NCBI RefSeq assembly: GCF_029867415.1
Contig: NC_081182.1
Location: forward strand, 18,139,983 to 18,203,982
Direction of reading: 5' to 3'
Origin: Vicia villosa
Lineage: Eukaryota; Streptophyta; Magnoliopsida; Fabales; Fabaceae
Length of the DNA stretch: 64,000 bases
This document shows, in pieces, positions 22,867 through 35,080 of this stretch. The notes beneath the pieces are model-generated. The model did no database searches. It was not told the origin of the DNA and was given only the letters and a program-made list of their open reading frames with translations. The stretch's first letter is position 1; each line of letters begins with the position of its first letter. Position numbers and translations under genes: made by a program.

Positions 22867-24418
22867 ATGATAGTTAATCAAATGAGTTTATATACCATTT
22901 ACAGGGGGAGGTTTGTTCCTCAAAATGTGACTCGTGATATTATATCTAGGACGATCACGAGGATGCCTATTCCCGTTGAAAAGTGGAAAAATTATCCGAT
23001 TAAAGTAAATGACGAGTTACTTAAGGATTTTATGGTAAGTATTTATAATTTATAGCATTTACACTTTCTAATTATAGATAAAATTCTTTGTACTTATATT
23101 ATAATAATGGTGTAGGATAAGTATAAGTTCCCATCAGATTATGATCGTAATATGGCAAGAACTGTATGGGAAAGAACATGCTTGATTTGGTATTCAGATC
23201 ATTTAAAGCATGCAAGAAAAATAGCTTTATGATAAGTGAACTCAACGAATTTGGTCGACACTAAGGGTCATGGTCCTAAAGGAATGAAGGCAGAGGTATG
23301 GGACGACTTGGTTGACATTCGGTTGAAACTAGAGTGGAAGAAGAAATCCGATGCAAATTGTTGTAACAGGGCTGCCTTACCTGATGCAGTGTTGCACACA
23401 GGAGGTTCTATAAACTTAGGTGAACATAAGAAAAGGATGGTAAGTTCTTATGAGATTTTATGAGCTTATTGATTGGGGCTGACTTGCACTTTATTAGTTA
23501 AAATGATCAAATTATATCAAGGATGCATATTGATTGTATCAAATGGAACATAGTTTTGCCTTGTTTGTTTCCCTTCTATCCATTAATTGAAAATGGAAAT
23601 GTCATAATTGTCTATAACATGAATTTTTCTCTCCACTCTGTTGAATTATGTGTTTACTTTTCTAGTAACTGATTGATCTTCCATGGTTTTTACACTCATT
23701 CATTTGTATTTTGAATGGTTCTCTCACTGGCTGTGTGCTAAACATTGAACATCTTTGTTTACAATTTGTCATTGATGTTGATTGTTGATTCTATAATGTA
23801 AATTGTGGGTTATGAATCTTGTTTGCAGCATTGTTTGTTTGAGAAAGATATTGTGTAAATATAACACAAAATTGGTTTCATGTCTTGACTCTTTTCTTTC
23901 ACTCACTTTTTAAATATGGATTGCAGGAGGAGGAGTTGAAACATATGGTTTCCTTTTGAGACGTGTATGCTCATCTTCATAAGAAAAAAGATGGAGAATA
24001 TGTCTCTTAACGGTCGAAGTTATTTGTTGTAAGTTATTGAAATTTAAAAATTAAATGTGTAATGTTTTAACATGAATGGAGAAGACTCTTCATATGTGTT
24101 TCTCAGGAGTCATATGACACGGCTATATTAGAAAAGTATGGAGAAGACTCTTCCACTCATCCGATGATTGATCCTAAAGTATGGGTAGAAGTTTCTGGCT
24201 AAAAAATGAAAAGGAATACATTTATGGAACGTAGCTTAGATGTTAGAAGAACTATGTCTGCCCCATTTGCTGATGCCACTAGTCATTCCAGAACCATAGT
24301 TACATTTGAGGAAGATATCAACAAAGTTGTGGATAAAGCAATGACCTCTTTAGTCCAAACACATTTGACGCAGATACAAGGTGAAGCATCTGAAAAAGAT
24401 CATGGAGATACAAGGTGA
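22867..24418 (+). pseudogene. CACTA (En/Spm) Transposase_24-type gene, broken
   Basis: Exon-like blocks on the plus strand match the plant Ptta/En/Spm family (PF03004) as I know it. Block 1 is 22867-23038, with a GTAAGT donor at 23036. Block 2 is about 23116-23232 after an intron ending GTGTAG; it carries DKYKFPSDYDRN and WERTCLIWYSDH and ends in a TGA. Block 3 (23246-23438) carries NLVDTKGHGPKGMKAEVW and RAALPDAVLHTGGSINLGEH. Block 4 (about 23928-24010) has VYAHLHKKKDGEYVS with stops. Block 5 (24100-24418) has ESYDTAILEKYGEDSSTHPM and a C-terminal region. Several stops inside blocks show it is dead. Such proteins accompany the TNP2-type transposase in CACTA elements; none is seen here. Confidence 0.75.
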
Positions 24419-24460
24419 AACAATGTTTTCCAATCTATTTTGGAAACCAGAGTTGATATG

Positions 24461-24870
24461 CAACATGGTGTTGATATGTAGCATGAGATGTCATTTCTGA
24501 ATTTGAAATGAAAAAGAATACTATTGTATATTGTTTTGGGCAACATGGTGTTGATATGTAGCATGAGATGTGATTTCTGAATTTGAAATGAAATAGAATA
24601 TTGTATATTGTTTTGGGCAACATGGTGTTAATATGTAGCATGAGATGTGATTTCTGAATTTGAAATGAAATAGAATATTATTGTATATTGTTTAGGGCAA
24701 CATGGTGTTGATATGTAGCATGTGATGTGATTTCTGAATTTGAAATAAACTAGAATATTATATTATTGTATATTGTTTTGGGCAAAATGGTGTTGATATG
24801 TAGCATGAGATGTGATTTCTGAAATTGAAATGAAATAGAATATTATTGTATATTGTTTTGGTGTTGATAA
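24461..24870 (+). repeat. 80-bp tandem array, five copies
   Basis: Copies start at 24461, 24541, 24618, 24698 and 24783 (spacing 77-85 bp), each with CAACATGGTGTTGATATGTA (variants) and GATTTCTGAATTTGAAATGA, separated by variable TATTATTG runs. It lies 40 bp after the transposase relic, so it may be CACTA subterminal sequence or local amplification of its 3' UTR. Confidence 0.9.
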
Positions 24871-25410
24871 AGATGTTAAAAAAATTGATTTTTTTTAATG
24901 ACAAGTGGATTAGTCCTTATATGATTATGAAAATAATTTTTAATTGTATTCTCATTTTAGCAATAAAGTAAAAATCATATTATTTCTAAAAAATAATTTA
25001 TTTTAATTTATTTAAAAAAATACCAACAATTCTTTTACAAATAGTCTAATTAGTTTTGATTTTGAATAATTATAAAAAATATGAATTTAGTCTAATTAAG
25101 ATATATTAAAAAATAAAAACTAAAAATAGGTGTAAATTTGTTTTAAATATTTAGCTAGAGATTTGTTCTGATATTTTTGTAGCCAAATTGTAGTTGTATA
25201 ATTTGGAAATTTAAATTCAACTACGATATTTTGCTACAATTTTGTTGTCGTTTAGCTAGAAACTTTTAAATATTACTTTGAGTTTTGCTAGAAACATTTT
25301 GCCAAGATAATTAGCCACTCAATCCATGTCAATCTAATTTTGTTTAATAGAGATTAGCTACAAACTAACTAGTGTATTTGCCGTAGCTAATTAAAGATTT
25401 TCTTGTTGTG
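24871..25410. mobile_element. CACTA-like right end with TAGCTA subterminal motifs
   Basis: Ends GATTTTCTTGTTGTG at 25410; the complement begins CACAACAAGAAAATC, close to the CACTACAAGAAA termini of plant CACTA elements. TAGCTA-like motifs recur at about 25151, 25250, 25353 and 25384. No matching left end was found, so the element is truncated or its left end lies in diverged sequence. Confidence 0.5.
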
Positions 25411-25525
25411 TTCCCACCCCAATAATGGTTATTTTGACTAAATTTTTGGGTAGTGTGTTTGAAGTTGCTTTTTTCTAACTACTTAATGATTAACAAAAAT
25501 GATTTTAAACTTCTATTTTTATTTA

Positions 25526-25696
25526 AGGGTCTTGCTAACCATTGCTCTCGGGGCAATGGGCATTCTAAAAAAGAAAATATTTTATAGAAAATTTAATATT
25601 TCAATTTTTAAGACATTAAATACGCAGATTACCGAGATAAATCTACTATTTTGAAGTTTTAACCATTGCCCTGAAGGCAGTGGTTAGCATTTTCCT
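25526..25696. mobile_element. MITE with imperfect terminal inverted repeats
   Basis: TGCTAACCATTGC...GGGCAATGG at 25533-25559 is inverted at 25663-25689 with four mismatches. TTATTTA flanks both ends (25519-25525 and 25697-25703) as a possible target duplication. 171 bp, AT-rich centre, no coding capacity. Confidence 0.7.
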
Positions 25697-25836
25697 TTAT
25701 TTAATTATCAATAACTATAACAAAGCAAAACATTGGAAGCAAGTTGGTTTATGTATAGTTGTAATTTGTGTTGTTGAGAAATCCTAGTATATTATAATTA
25801 GTTATGGCTTCGTATGAACAAACATTAGAGTTTTTA

Positions 25837-26824
<988 letters not shown>

Positions 26825-27100
26825 GTGAGTGAATCTTCTTTATTTGCAAGTAGGCGAAATTACTGTGGTTCAAGTTCCTCGTCAAGTAAATGGGTGCAAA
26901 GACATGAATTTGAAGAATTGAAAATTGAAAGGGAAAAAATGAGAATTGAAAGGGAAGAAATGAGAAAGGAATTGGATGAACTTCGTGATATAGTAAAACA
27001 ATTGATAGAAAGCTTAAACTTTCAGCCCAAGCCATATATTAGATATCAAGTTCAGGAAGATGACGTGACTATTGATAAAGATGATATGGTTGATGAATGA
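26825..27100 (+). CDS. Small coiled-coil ORF, unknown function
   Basis: 91 codons. Residues 10-25 are Ser-rich; about 28-65 form an alternating E/K/R helix (EELKIEREKMRIEREEMRKE), a likely coiled coil; the C-terminus is acidic, and Asp codons continue in frame-shifted form past the stop (27100-27155). It lies between two CACTA-like ends and may be the last exon of a transposon or captured gene. The 5' part may start in an upstream exon: the codons before 26825 are preceded by AG-type acceptor sequence. Function is not assigned. Confidence 0.4.
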   Translation: MSESSLFASRRNYCGSSSSSSKWVQRHEFEELKIEREKMRIEREEMRKELDELRDIVKQLIESLNFQPKPYIRYQVQEDDVTIDKDDMVDE

Positions 27101-27499
27101 TGCTATTATGATGATAATGATGATGTGTCTAATGACGATGATGGATTCGATCAAGACTGACAAGTGTAGTAGCGTGGCTTACTTTTGTATGCTTTTTAGT
27201 TATTTTGAATTAGGATATTGACTTTTTGTATGCAAGAATTGAAAGAGATTTATTCTCCCTTTTGTATGTGTCTGATGATGGTGAAAATCAATTCACTGAT
27301 GATACTTGTAAGTTTAGTAGGGATAACTTAGATTTTATTATGTTTTGGATTGATTGTGTATTTTTTTTATAAGTATTTGGAAATAGTTAAATATATCATG
27401 TTCATAGCGTTGCGTGCCTGTTTTGTTTGGTGTATATAAAATAGTTTTAGAGATATTAAATCAGATATAAGAAATTGCTTCCAAAGATCGTAAATTTTT
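27101..27499. other. AT-rich, no gene seen
   Basis: 3' flank of the coiled-coil ORF; only AT-rich sequence without recognisable domains. Confidence 0.5.
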
Positions 27500-27850
27500 A
27501 AATTTTTAATAATAATTAAAAAAACTCATTAGAGACTGAAATAGAGACCGAATTTACAAAATAATGTTTCCTAATCGGTCACAAACTCGGTGGCAACAGA
27601 TAGAAAAAATAATTCTAAATCAGTCACAAAAACGGTCTCTGAATTCCGTCTCTATGATTAGTTTCTGATTTCGGCCTCTAATTTCGGTCACTGTCAAATC
27701 GGTCTCTAAAATGGTCGCTATTGACTAGCGACGAGGGTATTCGCTACTGCATAAAATTGGTCACTGATTCAGTTGCTAATGAATTTAGTGACCGATTTTG
27801 AAGTTTTTCAGTCACTAAATTGGTCTCTAAATGCGATATTTTTAGTAGTG
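27500..27850. mobile_element. CACTA-like terminus with GGTC(T/A)CT subterminal repeats
   Basis: Reverse-complement end CACTACTAAAAATATCGC (27833-27850) has the CACTA signature. Inside lie repeated motifs in both orientations of the type GGTCTCTAAAT, GGTCACT and GGTCGCT, as in CACTA subterminal regions. It interrupts the acidic-protein sequence beginning at 27851. The other end was not found between 24900 and 27500. Confidence 0.65.
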
Positions 27851-28690
27851 TGTTTAAAAGTTGTAGCATATACATCATCACCCTCAGCTTTTGTTCTAAA
27901 ACAGATGGAGAATTCGGTGCTTTCATCATCATCATCATCATCATCATCTTGATGTATGTCTTGCTCTTGTTGGGTTTGTTCCAATTCTGTTGGTTCCTCC
28001 TCCATTGGTACCTGCATAGGAACAAAAACAGATTTTCCATAACAGGTTCAGATGCTTGCTCTACGTATTAGGTTGCTCTTTGATGGTTTTTTTCTCATTC
28101 CTGTCTTTAACATTATCATCATTGTTGTCCTTCTCCTTATCATTTTCTTCAGCATTATCTTGGTCCTTTACATTGTTGATTTCTTCCTCCTCATTCTGGT
28201 TGGCTTCTTCCTCATTCAGTTCCTCTTCGTTAGCAGTTTCAGTTTCCTTCTCCTTTGGTTCCACTTTGACCACTATTTCTTCATCCACTTCCTCCTCTTG
28301 CTCATTTCCAGCTTATTCATTCATCTCAAAGTATTTTGTTATTTATGGTTCTTATTCCCTTGTTTTATTTTCTAGATTCTTACTCTTCTTTGCTGCTTTC
28401 TTGGATTTTTTTTTCTTTTTGTTTTGTGTTTTTTCTGACGTATTAGAAGTCACCTCTAGGACAGACTCAGTCATAAAAAAGGACACATTTTTCTTCTTAT
28501 TTTTTTTTCTTTCTTCTATTATTTCACCAAATTACCTTCAGCAGGTTGGTCTCCCAATATATGATCTGAAAAGGTCGGGGTCTGTTCATCACTACTCTTT
28601 TGCTTCTTTTTCTTCTTTTAAGTTTTATAGATGTGCTTTTGCGTGCAAAAATATTTATTTACTTTCTACCTTCCCAAAATCATAATGCAA
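27851..28690 (-). pseudogene. Acidic, Lys-rich nuclear-type protein fragment, cut by a CACTA end
   Basis: Minus-strand frames of very acidic protein: 28288-28061 (EEELNEEEANQNEEEE type), shifted by one base into 28017-27851 with a run of eight Asp encoded by a GAT microsatellite (27922-27949). Upstream (about 28690-28370) encodes a Lys-rich stretch with KKKKKSKKAAKKS-like sequence, a possible nuclear localisation signal. Stops near 28311 and 28064 break it. The frame runs straight into the CACTA terminus at 27850. Family not recognised. The long plus-strand frame here (28056-28685, F/S-rich) is the antisense shadow. Confidence 0.45.
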
Positions 28691-30902
28691 CATTAACATA
28701 TGCCAAAACTAGATAATACCATAAACGATATTAATGTGCATATCCAAGCCACAAAAGAAGATATTGCACATGGAGAAAAAAGATCGTCGATGTCAAGACA
28801 ACTCGTCTATTGATAAAAATAGTCAAGACCGGCCAAATCAATTCGAAGATATTATATATTCTAATTTAAAAAATAAGATTAAATTAAAAATATAATTTTA
28901 ATAATTAAAAATAACGTGCCAAAAATACCATTAAATGTTAAACAGAGATGAAGCACAAAAACTCTAATTATTGTTTAAACTACAAATAACATGTTTGCGT
29001 AGTTTTGTTTCGTCTCAAGAGCAGAAAAAAAGATAGTTCGTTTGTAATGTCTTGGATTTTTTTATAGCATTTTTTTGTGCAGTAATAATTTTTTTTCTTG
29101 AAGCAAAGAAATGATTTTATTCCAAAAAAAACACTGAAGTATAATTGTCGATTTGAGGATCCAGGCTATCCAATTGACATAATGATGCAATTCATCTATT
29201 CTATATATCTATAGGCTATTACAATAATCACCCAATTTAATATCACTTTCAACTCTCCATTTGATAATGTCAATAATCTCATTGCTCTGTAAGTCATCTA
29301 AAAACTTGAGACCCCATAATGTTGAGCTTATTGCACATGTAGAGGGCCGGTAGTGACAATAATGATAGTATAATATATGAGGATATGAATATTTATGGAG
29401 GGACATACAAAGGAACCACCAAAAAAAAGTGTATGTTAATAATTAACGACAACATATAAAACAAGTGAATCATCAGCTCCTTTATTTACTTCTCCTCTAT
29501 GAGTTTCAAACATGAAACAAACATCTAAATCATTTTTAACATGATCTCATTTATAAAAGAAAGTAACATCATGAGCTATCATTTGTCATGGTTATGTATG
29601 GATATGGACAGCGATGTTCTAGTTTTCTTTCCTTTTAAGTTGAACCAACTAAATGTCATAAATTTGTGTTGATAGTTTTAATCAGTCTTTTAAAATTTTA
29701 ATGTGGATTTAGGCAAACACATATTCTTCTCATGCTCATAAAATACAATAATCCACGTACATTATTACAAGGAATATGTGCTGAGTGAGTGAATAATATT
29801 TATATCACTCTGCAATTTATAAATGATCATCACACAAACTAGAGAACTTCCATTGGACGTGGGTGTAATGTCAAAGACAACTATCATTCATTGGTTGTAA
29901 GGGGTGCTTAAAGTAAGGCATATAGAAACTTTTTTTCTCACTATTTTCTTTTTTTAATTTTTTATTCAAATTAACTTAATATTATTTTAAAATAATAAAA
30001 TAAATTATTAGAATAATTTATTTTAAAAAATATAGTTTAAAAAAATCATAGCATAAAAAAAAAGATATTTATTTTATTATTATATTAATTAAAATAATTA
30101 ATTTTAATAAAAATAATATTTTTAAAAAAAGAGTGGCATTTTATTGGTTGAGGGTCTACTATTTAAGATAACCCTCGTCCAATAAACATCAGTGGGTGTT
30201 TTAAAGAATGACATATTAGAATTTATTCTCTCAGTAATTTATAAGAAAAAAACTTATTTTTTGTTATAAATTATAAAAAATATATATCAATTTTAATTTA
30301 TTTAACTATTTTATTTTATAATAAAAAATAAATATAAAATACAGTTAATTTTATTTATCTCTCTTATTTTCTATAAACAATAATTAATTAATTTTTTTTA
30401 CATCTTTCCATCATATAAAAAAACATAAATATTTAAAAAGAATTTAATAAGTGTGATATATTAGTTTTATATTTATAAATGTCTTTTAGCTAAAAGAATG
30501 TGTCTTAAAATATTAGGCTATTTATTTTTTCAATGCAATATTAATTAACTTTTACCCATCTAATTGCCGACTAGCCGACATACATTGGCACGAGTGAGAT
30601 ATGGTATTGGTAAGTACGTAGTATATATTTTACACACTTGTTTTTGTTTTTGTCGACATTTTGTGAAGATTCAGTTTTTTATGCATTGAATGTGCAGATT
30701 CAGTTCTACTAGATTTCTAGCTCTAATAATTTATGATGATAATTGGAATTGGAAGCATGGGTGGGGCCAACCTGGAGCAATTCTACACAACACAGTAGTA
30801 CATTGTTTTTTATGTTCGAGACACATTGGGTTGGGGATGCTGCCTCAAAATCACTATTTGTAATGCTCGGTTAGATTTGATTCATTGAATGGCAATATTT
30901 TA
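28691..30902. other. AT-rich intergenic DNA
   Basis: No coding, RNA or element boundary that I can support. Long A/T-only runs at about 29940-30120 and 30240-30400. Confidence 0.6.
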
Positions 30903-31163
30903 CTCCTCCGTCTCATAATAAATGTCTCATTTGCATTTTTTATTTGTCTCAAATTAATTGTCCATTTATAATTCCAATGCATCAATCATTAATATTTTTC
31001 CACTATTATACCCCTATTTATTAACTTTCACGTTATTCAACTACTATTAATAGGGGTATTCTAGTAAATGACATTAACTTTTTTACTAAAACCAACACCT
31101 CCAATCATTTTCTTAAAAATCGCGCATTGCTCAAATAAGACATTTATTATGAGACGGAGGGAG
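30903..31163. mobile_element. Stowaway-like MITE 1
   Basis: Left end CTCCTCCGTCTCATAATAAA, right end the inverted TTTATTATGAGACGGAGGGAG, with TA on both sides (30901-30902, 31164-31165). 261 bp, non-coding. CTCCCTCCGT ends and TA duplication are the Stowaway (Tc1/mariner) signature. Confidence 0.85.
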
Positions 31164-31273
31164 TACATAAAATAAATGTAAACTCACATTTGGTCCCTAT
31201 TTAATAATGATTTATAATCTTCATTTATTTTATAAATTGTTTTATCACTTTTATACGTATTTAAAAAATGTTA

Positions 31274-31553
31274 CTCCCTCCGTTTTTTATTATAAGTCGT
31301 TTTAGACTTTTCACACAGTTTAAGAAAAAGAATAATTGTTGTATGAAAATGAGAAATTATGAAGGTTTTTACAAAATTATCCTTCATTAATGACATGTGA
31401 AAGATAAATTTATATAATTGAAAGGAGAGAGAATAATAAATATTTAAGGATATAATAGGAAAAATAGCATTAATTATTCATTGGAATTGTAAAGCGGCTT
31501 ATATTTAAATATAATTTTTTTCCAAAATGACTTATAATAAAAAATGGAGGGAG
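31274..31553. mobile_element. Stowaway-like MITE 2
   Basis: CTCCCTCCGTTTTTTATTAT at the left, ATAATAAAAAATGGAGGGAG at the right, TA on both sides (31272-31273, 31554-31555). 280 bp, 110 bp from MITE 1. Confidence 0.9.
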
Positions 31554-31555
31554 TA

Positions 31556-32269
31556 TCATTGATGGGCATTTGGTTTAATGCATAAATGATATTAAAATAT
31601 TTTACTTAAGAATAAAAATACTAGAATTTATTTTTTAAATATTTTTAAGTTAAATTTTTTTGACATATTATTTAATGCTCCTAAGAATATTGATAGTTAC
31701 ATTTCTTTTTCAAAAAATATACATAAAAATTCATGAAAATTCTCATGTCCACCTTTTCACATGAAAATATCAAAATTGATAAATGTTATTTCATTTTCAA
31801 GAACCTTTATATTTTAAATATTTAGAAATATAATAAACAATAGAAATTACAAAAGATTTTACAAAATTATCTTTTAGTAGTCGTATGAAAAATGAAAAAT
31901 AAAAATTATAAAGAATTTTATAAAATTATTTTTTAGTAGTCGTATGAAAAAATAATAAATATTTAAGAGTATAATTAAAAATATATATTAATGGTTCATT
32001 TTATTATAAAATAATTTATAATTTTGTATAATTTTTTATAAAGTTACATTTAATAATAATAAAAAAAAGTAGCCTCTTAGATCTTGTTTGCTTGAATTTT
32101 ATAAGATTGTTTTTTAGTTTTTAAAATTTGAAAACAATGAAACTTGTTTGGTAGTCTAATTTTACATAATTATTTTTTAAAATTATTCTCGATTTGAGAG
32201 TTTCAAAAACAAAAAAACTAAAATAGGTTTTTAGATGTTTTGGTTTAGTAAAGAAAAACAAAATAATCT
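31556..32269. other. AT-rich intergenic DNA
   Basis: Contains a diverged local duplication of TTTTAGTAGTCGTATGAAAAAT-like sequence near 31873 and 31932 (about 60 bp apart). No gene. Confidence 0.6.
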
Positions 32270-34150
32270 TTGATTAATTAATAAAAACATATATACAAGG
32301 CAGAATCACCAAGCGACTATCAAAGATAACCTCTAAAGAAACAACACTCAACCCAAACTAGATCATAAGAATTTCGAAGTGTTTCCTAATTTTCTCTTTT
32401 AACCACCCCCTATACACAATTGTATATATAATTTGTCTCTCAATCTTGGTATTACTTACATCATTATCATAAATTTTATCATTCCTATATATCTCCAAAT
32501 AGAGTAAATAGTTTCAGTGGCAGCACATTTAAGGATCACAAATTTCTAACATTTACCTTTGCACCTATGAATTAACCAATTCAGCTCATCTTTTTACTCT
32601 AAGGGTTCATTTCTAACTTGAATCCACTGCAAAACTTCCATCCAAATAGTTCTTTACAACCAAAAAATAGGTGTTGGATTGTTTCATTTTGCTGGCAGAA
32701 CAAACACTTCATATTTGCAATCATTCCAAATTTGTGTAATCGATCCTTCATTGCCAACTTATCATTGCATGCTAACCAAAGAATAAATCGGGCTCTAGGA
32801 AGAGTCAAATTGTTATAAAGCATAAATCTCCAATTGACTTTAGGCTCAATATTTTATATTGCCAAGTATACTTTTTTCATTACAAATTTCTTCTCAAGCT
32901 GCAGTTGAGTTTACAGCTACTGGTACACATTTCTCTGCTTTAGAACATGTTTTAGGAGCTACGACCCATTATCTTTAAATGGGATACTCATCACATTGCC
33001 ATCTTTAATATAGTATGTGTGGATCCATTTGATCCACATGGTATCTTTTTTGTTGCTCAGGTTCCACAAAAGTCTCATCAAACACACCTTGTTCCATATC
33101 TCCAAGTCCTTTATATTCATCCCACCTCTTGGCTTAGGACTACACACCTTCTTCAAAGCAATGGGAGATTTCCTAGTGATTTCATTATTACCTGTCCATA
33201 AGAAACTCCTACAAACAACATTGATCTTGTGGATAATACCTTTAGGCAGTGGCAAACACTGCATCCAGAAATTCACAATAGAAAATGAAACACTTTGGAT
33301 AAGTTGTATTCTGCCAGCATATGTTAATAGCTTAGCACTCTAATGAGTAACTCTACCAATAATCTTCACAATCATGGTCAGGTAATGCTTTGTAGCTAGC
33401 TTCTTGCTTGTCAATGGTATGGCCAAATATCTGAAAGGTAAGGTACCCTCTTTAAAGTCGGTGAGCTTCTTTATATCTTCCTTGACATTCTCCTCAACAA
33501 CATCAAAATAGATAAAACATTTGCTAGGATTTACGTTAATTCCAGTAGACCTAAAGAAGTTGTGAAACTTCTTGATCATGAGATTAATTGATCTCTCACC
33601 CCCTTGCAAATAGCAATAGGTCATATGCAAAAGATAGGCGGGTACTTTTCATTTTCTCACACTTTGTGTGGTAATTGAAATCTAGGATTTTATCTAATTG
33701 GTGCAAATTCCTGGTGAGATACTCCATCACTAAAAAAAAGAGTATGGGGATATATGATCTCCCTGCCTAATACCTCTTTTGGCCTGCATAACACGAGTAT
33801 AACTGTCATTAAAATTGAACCTATAAGAAATAGTTCTCACATCATTCATGATCCATATAGTGAACCTGTTAGGGAAACCAAACTCTTGTAGGATCTTCTC
33901 AAGGGCCTTCCAATCAATCACATCATAAGTTTTTTGTAAATTCAGTTGCATCATGCATTTAGGAGCAATGTTATTCCTTCCATAACCCCAAATCAACTCA
34001 TATGCCAGAAGGACGTGATCATGTAACTGTTGACCAGGGATAAAAACAACCCGATTCTTATTAACAATGCAGTTAATCACTCTTCCAAGTCTACTATAGT
34101 AAGAATTTTTGAGATTATCTTATAGAAGGTAGTGTAAGCAGTACACTTTT
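32270..34150 (-). pseudogene. 5'-truncated LINE (L1-type) reverse transcriptase relic
   Basis: Minus-strand pieces in order: 34150-33730 (FIPGQQLHDHVLLAYELI; AKRGIRQGDHISPY), 33640-33340 (active-site region, then NPSKCF.Y, FRYLAIPLTSKKL), 33276-32959 (PLPKGIIHKIN, FLWTGN, GGMNIKDLEIWNKVCLMRLLWN) and 32823-32599, an RT zinc-binding domain (zf-RVT) with C-X2-C-X7-H-X4-C in KCLFCQQNETIQHLFFGC. The order is that of plant non-LTR RT, and the FADD catalytic box reads FAYD (Tyr codon 33623-33625). Multiple frameshifts and stops. The endonuclease and first RT part are missing, as in 5'-truncated LINE copies. No clear poly(A) or target duplication was found. Confidence 0.85.
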
Positions 34151-34760
34151 TATTAATTACAAATTTATAATATTGCAACTTTAAAACACTTTTAAATGTA
34201 TGATTGCCAAGCATTTTATTTTTTTGAAATGGTTTTTTAAAATATATTTATAAAATAGTTTTTAAAACTAAAACTAAAACTAAAAAATATATATATTTTA
34301 AATTTATAAATTTAAAAATAAAACTTCGAGTGTGACTGATTTAAAAAAATTAAAGAAAAGTAACATAATGGAGGAATAAAAGATAAATCACAAATTTATT
34401 TTGATTTGTTACAAGAAAAGTTAAGAAAAAACAAAAGTAGTCGACTCAATGTCATTATCACTTTTCTTCAAAATATTGGAGAAATTATGAAGAAACTGAA
34501 ATCTCACATTTTATAATACAAAATCTCTTTTGTCACACTTTTTATTTTAATTTAAAATTATTATTTTTCATAATATTTTTTAGATACATTAAATAATCAA
34601 TATATCTAGTTGATATATAATTCAGATATAATATTTATTTAATGTATATAAAAAATAATTTTTTTCTTATAATAAAGATCAGAGAGAAAATTAAAATTTA
34701 ATTAATGGTATATTTATCTTTTTATTGCGAAATTTCATTTCTCTTTTCTTACTCTCTAAA
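34151..34760. other. AT-rich DNA, no gene seen
   Basis: Between two LINE relics; only AT-rich sequence. Confidence 0.5.
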
Positions 34761-35080
34761 ACATGACCGAGACAAAACTCTCTGGTTTCCGAGTTGACAT
34801 AATCCCTTTTCTTCATATACATTCTGCCACTTACCAGAAACATATGTTATTCCATCTCCTCACATCGAAACTAATCCAACAAATGTTCATAAACTTTCAA
34901 ATGTTAATGATATATCTATCTTCCACCTTAATTTCCAATGCCCTTGGAGTATTGTAGGAACTTTCAATGCTATATTGGGTACTCGTGAGCATAATGATAG
35001 ACACACTCCTAGCAGTACCGATTTCAAAAATTGGTCAGACGGTAACAACCTCATTCATATTCCCAAACGAGCATTCTCCC
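34761..35080 (+). pseudogene. LINE endonuclease fragment
   Basis: In the plus frame near 34938-35070 reads PWSIVGTFNAILGTREHNDRHTP and DFKNWSDGNNLIHIP, which corresponds to the PW..GDFN.IL...EH.G and DF..W.....L..LP blocks of plant LINE APE-type endonucleases; the Asp of GDFN is Thr here. Upstream codons are frameshifted. It is opposite in strand to the LINE RT at 32270-34150, so it is a separate insertion or an inverted piece. Confidence 0.6.

Noticed and set aside
28056..28685. 209-codon plus-strand frame
   Set aside because: F/S/L-rich antisense of the acidic, Lys-rich minus-strand sequence.
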